A stretch of DNA of 64,000 nucleotides from Bradyrhizobium vignae (GTDB taxonomy: Bacteria > Pseudomonadota > Alphaproteobacteria > Rhizobiales > Xanthobacteraceae): the NCBI RefSeq assembly GCF_004114425.1, contig NZ_RDQF01000012.1, forward strand, positions 1 to 64,000. Direction: 5' to 3'. Position 1 is the first letter of the stretch. Each line of letters begins with the position of its first letter. The notes beneath the pieces are model-generated. The model had not been told where the DNA came from. It searched no databases and worked only from the letters and a program-made list of their open reading frames with translations. The position numbers were made by a program, and so were the translations under genes. This document shows positions 1-8,156 of this stretch, piece by piece.

Positions 1-597
1 GAGCAACTCCGCTCGGCTTCCGCCGAGCGCTTGCACGCCCTGAAGACCGGCGAGCGGACGGGGTCAAGGCCGGAAGCCGCCGGAGGCGGTGGCGCGCCAG
101 CGCCAGCCTTGAGGCCGGCCGATCGCCCGGCTACTTCAACACAGTTGCTCCTCGGGGAGCGTTGCACTATTGCCCCCGTCGCCTCGCCGCTGATCGATGC
201 GCGTGCCGGTTGGCTGCCACATCACCGCGAAGTTTGACGCCAGAACCCCGGGCGTCGGGACCACACGACTTCTCCGTCCGCGGACGGCCATGCCGGACGC
301 ATCCGAGGCTCGCGTGTGCTCACCCCGAAAGATCCAGCTTGGCCGCTGTGACAGCGCCGTGTCGTATCGCGCCGCGCATGACTCACGGTTGCCCGCCCTG
401 TCATCGCCTTTCGCGCCGGCGCTGCCGCGTCCACCGCACCCCGACCCGCATCTCGTGACGATCGCGAAGCGCCCCTCTGGCAGGATCGGGATGACAGCCC
501 TATGCCATAAATCCGAAATTCGGAAAAGTGAAATATTTTTTCCGGAAGGGATTGACTGGCTGTTCCGGTGTTTTGCCCGACCGGCTGACAGTGCTGG
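1..597. other. Left-edge stretch without a recognisable gene
   Basis: An open frame runs in from the left edge and stops at 237 on the plus strand, but its Ala/Pro/Gly-rich translation resembles no family I recognise, and other frames are open here too. It could be the tail of a gene starting outside the window or chance. At 565-580 there is a 16-base segment (reading ccggtgttttgcccga) whose exact reverse complement occurs at 16741-16756, so an interspersed repeat copy probably ends here. Bases around 510-560 are AT-richer than the surroundings. Confidence 0.4.
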
Positions 598-834
598 ATG
601 GAAACGCTTCGCCTTCTATTTTCCGATCTCGACATCCTCGACCTCGACCAACAGGACGCGCGAGCCGCGGGCGAGATCCGGGCGGAGCTTGCGAAGCGCG
701 GCACACCAATCGGTCCCTATGACATCTTGATCGCCGGTCAAGCGATGGCGCACGGCCTGCCGCTTGTCAGCAACAACACCGCCGAATTCCAGCGTATCGC
801 CGGGTTGCGGCTAGAGGACTGGACCAGGGATTGA
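598..834 (+). pseudogene. C-terminal remnant of a VapC-like PIN-domain toxin
   Basis: The 78-residue translation matches the second half of VapC-type PIN ribonucleases: a conserved TPIGPYDILIAGQA stretch, then LVSNNTAEFQRIAGLRLEDW, the usual C-terminal end with the late acidic and Asn residues. Family members are about 130-140 residues and begin with a catalytic MLDTN motif; that half is absent, and an in-frame TGA lies at 586-588, just before the ATG. No antitoxin gene is visible upstream. The break falls next to an interspersed repeat at 565-580, so a rearrangement probably removed the 5' half. It is expected to be inactive. Confidence 0.65.
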
Positions 835-880
835 TGCTCGCAGGCGTTACCGTGACCGTCAGTACGAAGCTGGCCTAACG

Positions 881-913
881 AAAAAGGCCCGCACGCCATG
901 GCGAACGGGCCTT
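881..913 (-). terminator. Intrinsic terminator after hpnG
   Basis: Read on the minus strand, AAGGCCCG pairs with CGGGCCTT across a short loop and is followed by a run of T. It lies about 20 bases past the hpnG stop and closes the hpnC-hpnD-hpnE-shc-hpnG transcript. Confidence 0.75.
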
Positions 914-933
914 CGGCAGTTCGACGTATGCGC

Positions 934-1683
934 TCACGCGGCCTCGGAGACCAGCGCCTCGCTGCCGATCAGCTCCGTCCCGATCAGATAATCGCGGCAG
1001 CCGCGAAGTGACCGCAGCGCGCGGTTGAAGTCGATGCCGGTCGAGACCAGGGCATGCAACGTCGCCGGATTGCGCACGATTCCGCGCAGCACGGCACCGA
1101 AATCGATCTGCCCGTTCGGCTTGATCGCGACGCGGGCCAGCGCCGGCAGGGCGCGATGGGCGGGGTCGCTGATGACGCGGACCGCGGCAAAGGGCAGCCC
1201 GGCCTCGGCGGCATAGGCGGCCGCGATGTGGCTTTCCATGTCGACGGCGGCTGCGCCCGTTTCCGAATGCAGCGCCGCCTTGCACGAGCGTTTCGTGACC
1301 ACCTCCTCGGCCCCGGCGAGGCTGCCGCGCACGACGCGGCGGCGGCCGGAGGTCAGGCGCTCGATCAGGTCGTCGCCGAGCGACAGCCCGGCGGCCCAGC
1401 GGGCATCGCCGGACAGCACCTCGGTCGCCAGCACGACGTCGCCCGAGCGCAAGCTCGGGTCGAGCCCGCCGGCCACGCCGAACGAGATCACACCGCGAAT
1501 CGTGTCGGGGTCCACCACCGTCAGAAGCGCCCGCAACTGCGTCGGGCTGCTGGATGAACAGATAACCGCCATTCCGGGCCCGGCTGCGATACGGGCCTCC
1601 TGAACCAGTCCGGTCACGATCAGTATCGGCCGCGGGTCGATGGCTTGACCCGCGGTAAAATAGTCCCCCGTCCCCAAAGTCAC
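934..1683 (-). CDS. hpnG: HpnG, hopanoid-associated nucleoside phosphorylase
   Basis: A phosphorylase of the MTAP/nucleosidase fold. In the known hopanoid pathway HpnG removes adenine from adenosylhopane to give phosphoribohopane, on the way to bacteriohopanetetrol and aminotriol. Visible signals are a Gly-rich FGVAGGLDP loop, the AAAVDMESHIAA substrate-binding motif typical of phosphorylases, and VRVISDPA. I place the start at the GTG that overlaps the shc stop codon (GTGA, four-base overlap), giving 249 residues, the usual family length; the frame stays open further upstream inside shc. It is the last gene of the operon. HpnH, the preceding enzyme in the pathway, is not encoded in this window. 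Confidence 0.88.
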   Translation of the reverse strand: MTLGTGDYFTAGQAIDPRPILIVTGLVQEARIAAGPGMAVICSSSSPTQLRALLTVVDPDTIRGVISFGVAGGLDPSLRSGDVVLATEVLSGDARWAAGLSLGDDLIERLTSGRRRVVRGSLAGAEEVVTKRSCKAALHSETGAAAVDMESHIAAAYAAEAGLPFAAVRVISDPAHRALPALARVAIKPNGQIDFGAVLRGIVRNPATLHALVSTGIDFNRALRSLRGCRDYLIGTELIGSEALVSEAA

Positions 1684-3677
1684 ATTCCGACCCCTACCAC
1701 CCTGCTGTTGGTGTTCCGCAAGTTCCGATACCGCGCCAATGCCCACAGCGGAAAGAACTTTGGGTAACCATGATACCGTAGATAGAACACGCGGGGGAAG
1801 CCTGTGGCGGTGTACCGCTGCTCGTCCCACAATCCTTTTTTGTTTTGTGTTGCAATCAGGTACTCCACCCCGCGGGCGACGGCGGGGTGATCAACCTCGC
1901 CTGCCGCCATCAGGGCAAGCAAGGCCCATGCCGTTTGCGAGGCGGTCGAGGGGGCGGACTCCCAGCCCTTGTAGTCGAGCCGGTAGCTGACGGCGTCCTC
2001 GCCCCAGCCGCCGTCATCGTTCTGGATCGAGGTCAGCCACGCCGCGGCCTTCCGGATCATGGGGTCCTTGTGGTCGACGCCCGCCATGTTGAGGGCGCAC
2101 AGCACCGACCAGGTTCCATAGATGAAGTTCATACCCCAGCGGCCGTACCAGGACCCCTCCGGGTGCTGGGTCTTCCGCAAGTAGGCAACACCATCGGCCA
2201 CGTGCTTGCTGGTCTTCACGGTCTCGCCGAGCTGGGCCAGCATCGAGATGCAGCGCGCCGTGACGTCCTCGGTCGGCGGATCGAGCAGCGCGCCATGGTC
2301 GGAGAACGGGATGTTGTTGAGGTAATATTCGAGGTTGTTGACGTCGAAGGCGGCCCAGCCGCCGTCGTCGCTCTGCATGCCCTCGATCCACTCGCGGCCG
2401 CGGGCGATCGCGGCATCATAGCCGGCGACGCCGTGCTCACGGCGCATGCGGTCCATCGACATCACCACGACCGCGGTATCGTCGAGATCAGGGTAGTGCG
2501 CGTTGTTGTACTGGAAGGCCCAGCCGCCGGGGCGGACGTCGGGCCGCTTCACCGCCCAATCGCCCTTCACCTCGAGCTCCTGCTTCGGGATCAGCCAGTC
2601 GAGGCCCTGCTTGGCCGCAGGCACCGCCTTGTCGCCGCCGGCTTCCAGCAGCGCATGCGCCGTGAGCGTCGTGTCCCACACCGGCGAGACGCAAGGCTGG
2701 CAATAGGCCTCCTCGTCGCCGATCACGAGCAGCTTGTCCAGGCCGCGGCGCGTGATCGCGCGCGGCGGATAGTTCTCGTCCTTGCCGAGGGCGTCGTACA
2801 TCATGACGATGTTGGCCATGGGCGGGTAGATCGCGCCCATGCCGTCCTCCCCGTTGAGCCGCTCCTCGATGAAGGCCAGCGCCGCATCGATCGCGCGCTT
2901 GCGCAGGCTCTTCGGAAACATCGGTTCGATCACGCGTAAGATCGCATCGAGCGAACGGAACAGCAGGAACCAAGCCATGCTCTGGTGCGGTGCCTTCGCG
3001 GTCATGCCGATCGAACGCGGATCCTGCAGGAACAACTCGTCGATGCCGACGCCCTTCGGATTCTTCGCGCGCGGCTTCAGCGCGGCGATCACCATCAGCG
3101 GCACCATGGTTGTGCGCGCCCAGTAGGAGATCTTGTTGAGATGGAACGGCGACCAGAACGGCAGCAGCACGATCTCGACCGGCAGCACCGGCACGGCGCG
3201 CCAGGTCACGACGCCGAACGTCGCGAGCAGGAAGCGCGTGAAGACGTTGCTATGAATCGCGCCGCCACGGGCATGAATGGCCTCGCGCGCCCGCACCATG
3301 TGCGGTGCGTCGACGGAGTCGCCGATCATCTTGAGCGCGAAGTAGGCCTTCACGCTGGCGCTCATGTCGAACTCACCATCGTGCACCAGCGGCCAGCCAC
3401 CATGGGCGCCCTGCACGCGGCGCAGGTAATTGCCGATCTTGGCCTCGAGCACGGCGTCGACCGGCTCTCCGAGATAGTGGCGCAGCAGGATGTACTCGGC
3501 CGGAATCGTGCAGTCGGCCTCGAGCTCGAATACCCAATGGCCGTCCGCCTGCTGGAAGTCGAGGACGCCCTGCGTCGCCGACGCAATGCTCGATTCCAAA
3601 GCTTCGCGGCTGGTCGCGTTCACGGAATCCATATCGCTCGATTGCTCCGATAGTCGATTGAAGGTTGGCCGGGACAT
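1680..3677 (-). CDS. shc: Squalene-hopene cyclase
   Basis: Cyclises squalene to hopene/diplopterol at the inner membrane, the key step of hopanoid synthesis (also called HpnF). The 665-residue protein carries the catalytic DLDDTA motif at about residues 397-402 and several QW repeats (for example QQADGHW near 43-48, and QNDDGGW and QNKKGLW toward the end). The ATG at 3677 lies six bases after the hpnE stop; a second ATG at 3632 (MDSVNATSREA) is a possible alternative start. The gene sits fourth in the operon and overlaps hpnG at its 3' end, so translation is probably coupled. Confidence 0.96.
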   Translation of the reverse strand: MSRPTFNRLSEQSSDMDSVNATSREALESSIASATQGVLDFQQADGHWVFELEADCTIPAEYILLRHYLGEPVDAVLEAKIGNYLRRVQGAHGGWPLVHDGEFDMSASVKAYFALKMIGDSVDAPHMVRAREAIHARGGAIHSNVFTRFLLATFGVVTWRAVPVLPVEIVLLPFWSPFHLNKISYWARTTMVPLMVIAALKPRAKNPKGVGIDELFLQDPRSIGMTAKAPHQSMAWFLLFRSLDAILRVIEPMFPKSLRKRAIDAALAFIEERLNGEDGMGAIYPPMANIVMMYDALGKDENYPPRAITRRGLDKLLVIGDEEAYCQPCVSPVWDTTLTAHALLEAGGDKAVPAAKQGLDWLIPKQELEVKGDWAVKRPDVRPGGWAFQYNNAHYPDLDDTAVVVMSMDRMRREHGVAGYDAAIARGREWIEGMQSDDGGWAAFDVNNLEYYLNNIPFSDHGALLDPPTEDVTARCISMLAQLGETVKTSKHVADGVAYLRKTQHPEGSWYGRWGMNFIYGTWSVLCALNMAGVDHKDPMIRKAAAWLTSIQNDDGGWGEDAVSYRLDYKGWESAPSTASQTAWALLALMAAGEVDHPAVARGVEYLIATQNKKGLWDEQRYTATGFPRVFYLRYHGYPKFFPLWALARYRNLRNTNSRVVGVGM

Positions 3678-3683
3678 TGCCCG

Positions 3684-4940
3684 TCAGGGCCGCTGTGCAG
3701 CGAGAACCAGATCGGCGGCGCGATCACCGGACCGAACTGATCCCTCGATGGTTGCAGGCAATCCCGTAGCAGTCCAATCACCCGCAAGGAACAGGTTCTT
3801 CAGCGCAGTGACCGGCCCGGGACGCAGGGCGTTCTGCGCCGGCGTCGCGGCGAAAGTCGCACGGCGCTCGCGCACGATCTGCCAGGGAGGCAGCTCGCCG
3901 GAAACGCCGCCCGCCGCGCAGACATCGTTCCAGATCGCCTGCGCGAGCTCCTCGCGCGGCATGTCGACGAGACGGTCGCCATTGCTGATGGTCACCGAGA
4001 GACGGTTCGGGAACGCGAACAGCCATTCCACGACGCCGCCGATCACGCCGAGGATCGGCGCCGAGCCCGGCGGCGGTGTGATGCGGAAATGCGCATTCAC
4101 GATGGCGCGGAATTCGGTCGGCGTCTTCAGGCCCGGCAGCAGGCTGGAGGCCGCGCGCGGCGGCACCGCCATCACGATGACGTCACCGGCACCGAGCTGG
4201 ATCACGTCCTCGCCGCCGAAATTCAGTGCAGCCACCTTGCCGCCGGTGTTGGCGAACGAACGCAGCTCGTGGCCGAGCTGAACGGTGTGGCCCCGCTCCT
4301 GCAAAAACTTCACGGCGGGCTCGATCAAGACGGCGCTGAGGCCGTCACGCGCGATCAGCGGACGGCAGGCCTGCCCGCCCGCGAGCAGCGTCTCGCGCAC
4401 GATCGCGCCAGCAAGCCCCGCCGAGCCCTCGGGCGGATCGACGTTGAGCGCCGCCAGCAGCAGCGGCTGCACCAGGCGCTGATAAAGGATGCCCTCGGTT
4501 GGAATGGACTTGCCAACCAGCGTCTCCTCCGACGCCCAGAGCAGCGGCGCCAGCTTGAGATAATCGGTGAGGCCGGTGTCGGGCACGCGGCGGCTTTCGT
4601 CGAGCACCCAGGTCGGCAGCCGGCCATCGCCGAGATCGATCTGCCAACGCTGCCCCGTCTTGATGTCGACGAAGGGAAACTGCGCGCGCTCGGGGCCGAC
4701 GAGGCCGGCCTCGGTGCCGATCGCGCGCGCATAGGCGCGCACATGGCTGTTGCCCGACAATACCAGATGATTGCCGTTGTCGATGGTGAGATTGGTGGCG
4801 CCATCGAAATAGGACCGGCAGCGGCCGCCGGCCTGGTGCGTCGCCTCGTGCACGGCCACCTTGAAGCCGGCATTGGCGAGCCGCACGGCGGCGGAGAGGC
4901 CGGACATTCCAGCGCCGATGATGTGAGCTGTGTTTTGCAT
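3684..4940 (-). CDS. hpnE: HpnE, FAD-dependent hydroxysqualene reductase
   Basis: A flavin amine-oxidase/desaturase-fold enzyme that, in the characterised HpnCDE route, reduces hydroxysqualene to squalene. The 418-residue protein starts with a dinucleotide-binding motif (IIGAGMSGLSAA, about residues 7-18, with the acidic residue at 32), has the AGGRCRSYFD segment that follows in this family, and ends with the second FAD motif (LFLAGDWTATGLPATIEGSVRSG). Its ATG overlaps the hpnD stop by one base (TGATG), indicating translational coupling. Confidence 0.93.
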   Translation of the reverse strand: MQNTAHIIGAGMSGLSAAVRLANAGFKVAVHEATHQAGGRCRSYFDGATNLTIDNGNHLVLSGNSHVRAYARAIGTEAGLVGPERAQFPFVDIKTGQRWQIDLGDGRLPTWVLDESRRVPDTGLTDYLKLAPLLWASEETLVGKSIPTEGILYQRLVQPLLLAALNVDPPEGSAGLAGAIVRETLLAGGQACRPLIARDGLSAVLIEPAVKFLQERGHTVQLGHELRSFANTGGKVAALNFGGEDVIQLGAGDVIVMAVPPRAASSLLPGLKTPTEFRAIVNAHFRITPPPGSAPILGVIGGVVEWLFAFPNRLSVTISNGDRLVDMPREELAQAIWNDVCAAGGVSGELPPWQIVRERRATFAATPAQNALRPGPVTALKNLFLAGDWTATGLPATIEGSVRSGDRAADLVLAAQRP

Positions 4941-5779
4941 CAGATGAAAGCGTAACGGAGCAGGATCAGGATGCGTGTGATCTTCGACACACGCACCGGC
5001 TCGCGCGGCGCGGTGAAGCCGCGCGCGATCAGGAGGTCCAGAATGGAATGATAGTATTTCGACATGATCCGCGGCGCGCGCACGGCGCGGCGCTTGTTGC
5101 GATTCATGATCTCGTCCGACTTCTCGAAATGCGATTTCGCACGCTGCGCCAGCGGCAGACAGACCTTCGGCAGCGCGCGCTCGGCGATCACGCGGTTCGG
5201 ATCATTGGAGGTGATACCGGCATGCAGCAGCGCCTCGCGCGGCAGATAGAGCCGGCCGAGACCGGCATCCTCGTCGATGTCGCGCAGGATGTTGGTGAGC
5301 TGAAGCGCGCGGCCGAGATGGTGCGCGAGCAGGATGCCGTCTTCCTCGGGGATGCCGAACACCCGCACCGACAGCCGTCCCACGGCGCTGGCGACACGGT
5401 CGCAGTAGAGATCCAGCGTGGCCATGTCGGGCGCGCGGATGTCCTGCGGCACGTCCATCTCCATGCCGTCGACGATGGCGAGGAAATCCTCGCGCTTGAG
5501 GCCGAAGGTCTTCACCGAGGCGACGTAGTCCTTCAGCCGCGGCGGCGGATGGCCCTGGTAGAGCGCGTCGATGTCGTTGCGCCATTCCTGAAGCGCTGCG
5601 AGCCGCTGTTCGCGCGGGCCGTCGGAATCGGCGATGTCGTCGACCTGGCGGCAGAAGCTGTAGATCTGGAACATCGCTTCGCGCTGGTCACGCGGCAGGA
5701 TGCGCATCGCGGCATAGAACGAGCTGCCGGATGCGGTCGAGCCGTAATTGGCGCCGGGCGTGGTCGCCTCAAGCGTCAT
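4940..5779 (-). CDS. hpnD: HpnD, presqualene diphosphate synthase
   Basis: A squalene/phytoene-synthase-family enzyme that condenses two farnesyl diphosphates to presqualene diphosphate. Both Mg-binding aspartate motifs are intact: DDIAD at about residues 47-51 and DIDED at about 168-172, followed by the conserved GRLYLP. Length (279 residues) is normal. It overlaps hpnC by 11 bases and hpnE by one, inside the hopanoid operon. The match to HpnD rather than phytoene synthase rests on the neighbouring hpnC and hpnE. Confidence 0.93.
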   Translation of the reverse strand: MTLEATTPGANYGSTASGSSFYAAMRILPRDQREAMFQIYSFCRQVDDIADSDGPREQRLAALQEWRNDIDALYQGHPPPRLKDYVASVKTFGLKREDFLAIVDGMEMDVPQDIRAPDMATLDLYCDRVASAVGRLSVRVFGIPEEDGILLAHHLGRALQLTNILRDIDEDAGLGRLYLPREALLHAGITSNDPNRVIAERALPKVCLPLAQRAKSHFEKSDEIMNRNKRRAVRAPRIMSKYYHSILDLLIARGFTAPREPVRVSKITRILILLRYAFI

Positions 5780-6653
5780 GTGCAGTCCCCGGTCTGGAAA
5801 CGGCCTTGCGTCCGATCGCGCGGCGGCCGACTTCGCCGATCATGCCGGCGAGGCTGAAGGTGAGAAGCTCGAACTTGTTCAGATGCACCCGCTCGCGCAG
5901 GGGATCGCGCAGCCTGAGCAGGCGCACGATCCGGTCGGCATAGGCCTGGATGACGGAAACGTCGACGCCGAGGCGGAAATCCCGGATCTCCGCAGCTAAC
6001 GACCTGCCCTCGTCGAGCAGCGCTTCGTTGCGCGCGGCGAGCCCATGCAGGCAGGCCAGCATCGCCGGCGGCGATTGAGCGAGGCCAAGCTGCTCGACCG
6101 AGGCACCGTGTGCTGCCAGCGCATCGCGCGGCAGATAGACGCGGTTGAGCTCGCGGAAATCCTTGCCGCAATCCTGCAGGTGATTGTTGATCTGCAGGCC
6201 TGCGCAGAGCGCGTCCGACGCGGCCCAGGTCGAGGTGCTCTCGCCGTGAACGTCGAGCATGAAGCGGCCGACCGGCATCGCAGAATATCGGCAATAGTGG
6301 ATGACTTCGTCCCACGTCTCGTAGCGCAGCTTGGTCACGTCCATGCGGAAGGCGATGAGCACGTCGAGCGCATGGCGCGGCGCCATGCCGCGCTCGGCCA
6401 ACGCACGGCGCAGGGTGACCGCCTCGGCCTGGGTGTCGCCCCCGCCGAGGAGTTCCGTCTCGAGCAGGTCGAGATAAGCGAGCTTCTGGTCGGCCGGCAG
6501 TGTCGCATGGTCGGCGATGTCGTCGGCGGTACGGACGAAATTGTAATAGGCCAGGATCAGGGCGCGATGACGCGGATGAATGATCCAGGACGCGACGGGA
6601 AAATTCTCGTCGCGGTCACCCTTGCCGGATCGCAATTCGCTCGCAGATGTCAT
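5769..6653 (-). CDS. hpnC: HpnC, hydroxysqualene synthase
   Basis: A divergent squalene-synthase-family protein that converts presqualene diphosphate to hydroxysqualene in the HpnCDE pathway. The first aspartate motif is DDIAD (about residues 44-48). The second region reads NHLQDCGKDF (about 157-166), the altered form expected in HpnC, followed by NRVYLP. It is the first gene of the operon; the 150 bases upstream hold the presumed promoter, but I could not pick a convincing -35/-10 pair. Confidence 0.92.
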   Translation of the reverse strand: MTSASELRSGKGDRDENFPVASWIIHPRHRALILAYYNFVRTADDIADHATLPADQKLAYLDLLETELLGGGDTQAEAVTLRRALAERGMAPRHALDVLIAFRMDVTKLRYETWDEVIHYCRYSAMPVGRFMLDVHGESTSTWAASDALCAGLQINNHLQDCGKDFRELNRVYLPRDALAAHGASVEQLGLAQSPPAMLACLHGLAARNEALLDEGRSLAAEIRDFRLGVDVSVIQAYADRIVRLLRLRDPLRERVHLNKFELLTFSLAGMIGEVGRRAIGRKAVSRPGTAHDA

Positions 6654-6802
6654 CGAGGGCTGGTTTACAATCGTTTGGACAGGAACGGCTTTTTCGCTCG
6701 CGCGGGCTCACGCCGGCGATGCCGCCGCGGCCCCCATATAGGGGAAGACGGCCGCAAAACCAATCCTGCCGCTCGATGGCTGCCCTCTGCGGACCGCGGC
6801 CG

Positions 6803-6826
6803 AAAAGGCGGCGCCGGGGCCGCCTT
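6803..6826 (-). terminator. Intrinsic terminator after the small Cys-rich gene
   Basis: On the minus strand AAGGCGGC and GCCGCCTT form an eight-base-pair stem followed by TTTTC. It lies about 20 bases past the stop of the gene at 6848-7081 and insulates hpnC from read-through. Confidence 0.65.
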
Positions 6827-6847
6827 GGTGTGGGCCAGCGGCCGAGC

Positions 6848-7081
6848 TTACTGGTTGTGGTTCTTCAGCACCTGGTCGCAGGCCTGCGAGATCTTGGCCC
6901 GGTTCTCCTTGAGGCAGGCCAGGATGGTGAAATCGCCCTGATCGATGACCGGACGGCAGAACTTCTGCACATCGCGGGTGCAGGCCTTCTGCTCGGCCTC
7001 CGTGCCGCGCCCTTGCTGGGCGAGCGCAGCCGTCGAGAGGGATGCCGACAGCAGGGTGAGAGCGACGAGAAGCTTACGCAT
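6848..7081 (-). CDS. Small secreted cysteine-rich protein
   Basis: 77 residues with a clear Sec signal peptide (MRKLLVALTLLSASLSTAALA, cleavage after ALA at about 21). The mature part has four cysteines (34, 42, 56, 68) spaced C-x7-C-x13-C-x11-C in a pattern like the cysteine-rich GLG1-type repeat (C..DV.KFC ... CL..N...IS..C). It is probably periplasmic with two disulfides; the role is unknown. It has its own terminator and is divergent from the gene at 7542, so it is not part of the hopanoid operon. Confidence 0.7.
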   Translation of the reverse strand: MRKLLVALTLLSASLSTAALAQQGRGTEAEQKACTRDVQKFCRPVIDQGDFTILACLKENRAKISQACDQVLKNHNQ

Positions 7082-7541
7082 TGTATTCCTTCATTCTGAC
7101 GGCAGAATCGCACCGATCCCGGGCTGCACAGGGCGGACAACCGGAGCGGATTGTTCTGATGGCAAGTCGCCGCAGGAGGTGCGGCCGAGAGAAGGCACAA
7201 GCACTGGCAAATGCGGCCAAATTGGCGCCGCACCCACCAAATCAGGTCTTCCCCGCGCCTTCATTGGCAGATGTAAGGGGTTGATACTACATCATAATTC
7301 AGAGAGACCGCATTTTGCTGCACGGCTGTTGCAGAGCTGCATCTCTCCGCCCCGTGGTTTTGGCCAGAAACACCCCGGAACAAGGTAAATCGGATGGTCC
7401 TCGCCCCCTTCCCGGGCCCGGTGAACCGCCATCTCGGGTGAGGGCACGTTGAACCTGGCACAGGCTCGGAACACTAAACTTTCGATGTGGCGAGACGTCT
7501 TCGATCTTGAACGGACGTCGTTCCAAAACGGGATATTTGTG
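7082..7541. other. Divergent intergenic region between two exported-protein genes
   Basis: About 460 bases carry the promoters for the gene at 6848-7081 (minus) and the one at 7542-8039 (plus). The middle (about 7265-7320) is AT-richer. No operator, riboswitch or RNA gene was recognised. Open frames here are short and inconsistent with coding use. Confidence 0.5.
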
Positions 7542-8039
7542 ATGAGATTCTTTGGGCGATCTGGACTGGCAATCACTGCGGCTGGCGTTGGGGCTGCGCT
7601 GCTCTTCTCGGTTTCGGCGAGCCATGCTCAATCGTCCGGGCCGTTTGCCGGCTTCGACGGCGCGTGGACCGGCACCGGCACGGTCTCGCTGTCCGACGGG
7701 TCCACCGAGCGCATCCGCTGCAAGGCCGACTACAAGGTCGCGGGCAGCGGTCTCAACCTCAAGCAGGCCCTGCACTGCGCCTCCGACAGCTACAAGTTCG
7801 ACCTCACCAGCGACGTGACGAGCCAGGGCGACCGCATCTCCGGCAATTGGAGCGAGGCGAGCCGCAACATCTTCGGCAATCTCCAGGGCACGGCCGGCGG
7901 CGGCCAGATCGACGTATTCGTCGAGGCCAACGGCTTTGCAGCCAATCTGTCGCTGCGCACCAACGGCACCAAGCAGACCGTGCAGATCTCTTCCAAGGGC
8001 GAGATCCGCGGCGTCAACATCACGATGACGAAGGGATAG
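7542..8039 (+). CDS. Exported protein of unknown function, predicted beta-rich
   Basis: 165 residues from the ATG at 7542, chosen because it starts a clean signal peptide (MRFFGRSGLAITAAGVGAAL, ending near SHAQS); the longer open frame from 7449 adds residues that would bury it. The mature part alternates polar and hydrophobic residues (FAGFDGAWTGTGTVSLSDGS, NWSEASRNIFGNLQGTAGGG) as in small periplasmic beta-barrel proteins of rhizobia. Two cysteines in the mature region may pair. An intrinsic terminator follows. Function is not known; there is no obvious link to hopanoids beyond position. Confidence 0.75.
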   Translation: MRFFGRSGLAITAAGVGAALLFSVSASHAQSSGPFAGFDGAWTGTGTVSLSDGSTERIRCKADYKVAGSGLNLKQALHCASDSYKFDLTSDVTSQGDRISGNWSEASRNIFGNLQGTAGGGQIDVFVEANGFAANLSLRTNGTKQTVQISSKGEIRGVNITMTKG

Positions 8040-8066
8040 AGCCCGTTTCCGTTCAAGAACAACAAA

Positions 8067-8098
8067 GCCCTCGGCTCTCGCGAGCCGGGCGCTTTTTG
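8067..8098 (+). terminator. Intrinsic terminator
   Basis: CGGCTC-TCGC-GAGCCG, extended by outer GCC/GGC pairs, is followed by GCTTTTT on the plus strand. It ends the transcript from 7542-8039 and also separates it from the convergent hpnN gene. Confidence 0.8.
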
Positions 8099-8156
8099 CT
8101 GGAGCACTCGCTGCGCCTCCTCCAGTGGTGCACGGACCAAAGCGCCACGATGCCGC

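Noticed and set aside
1..237. Open frame entering from the left edge
   Set aside because: No start in the window and no recognisable family; kept only as part of the left-edge description.
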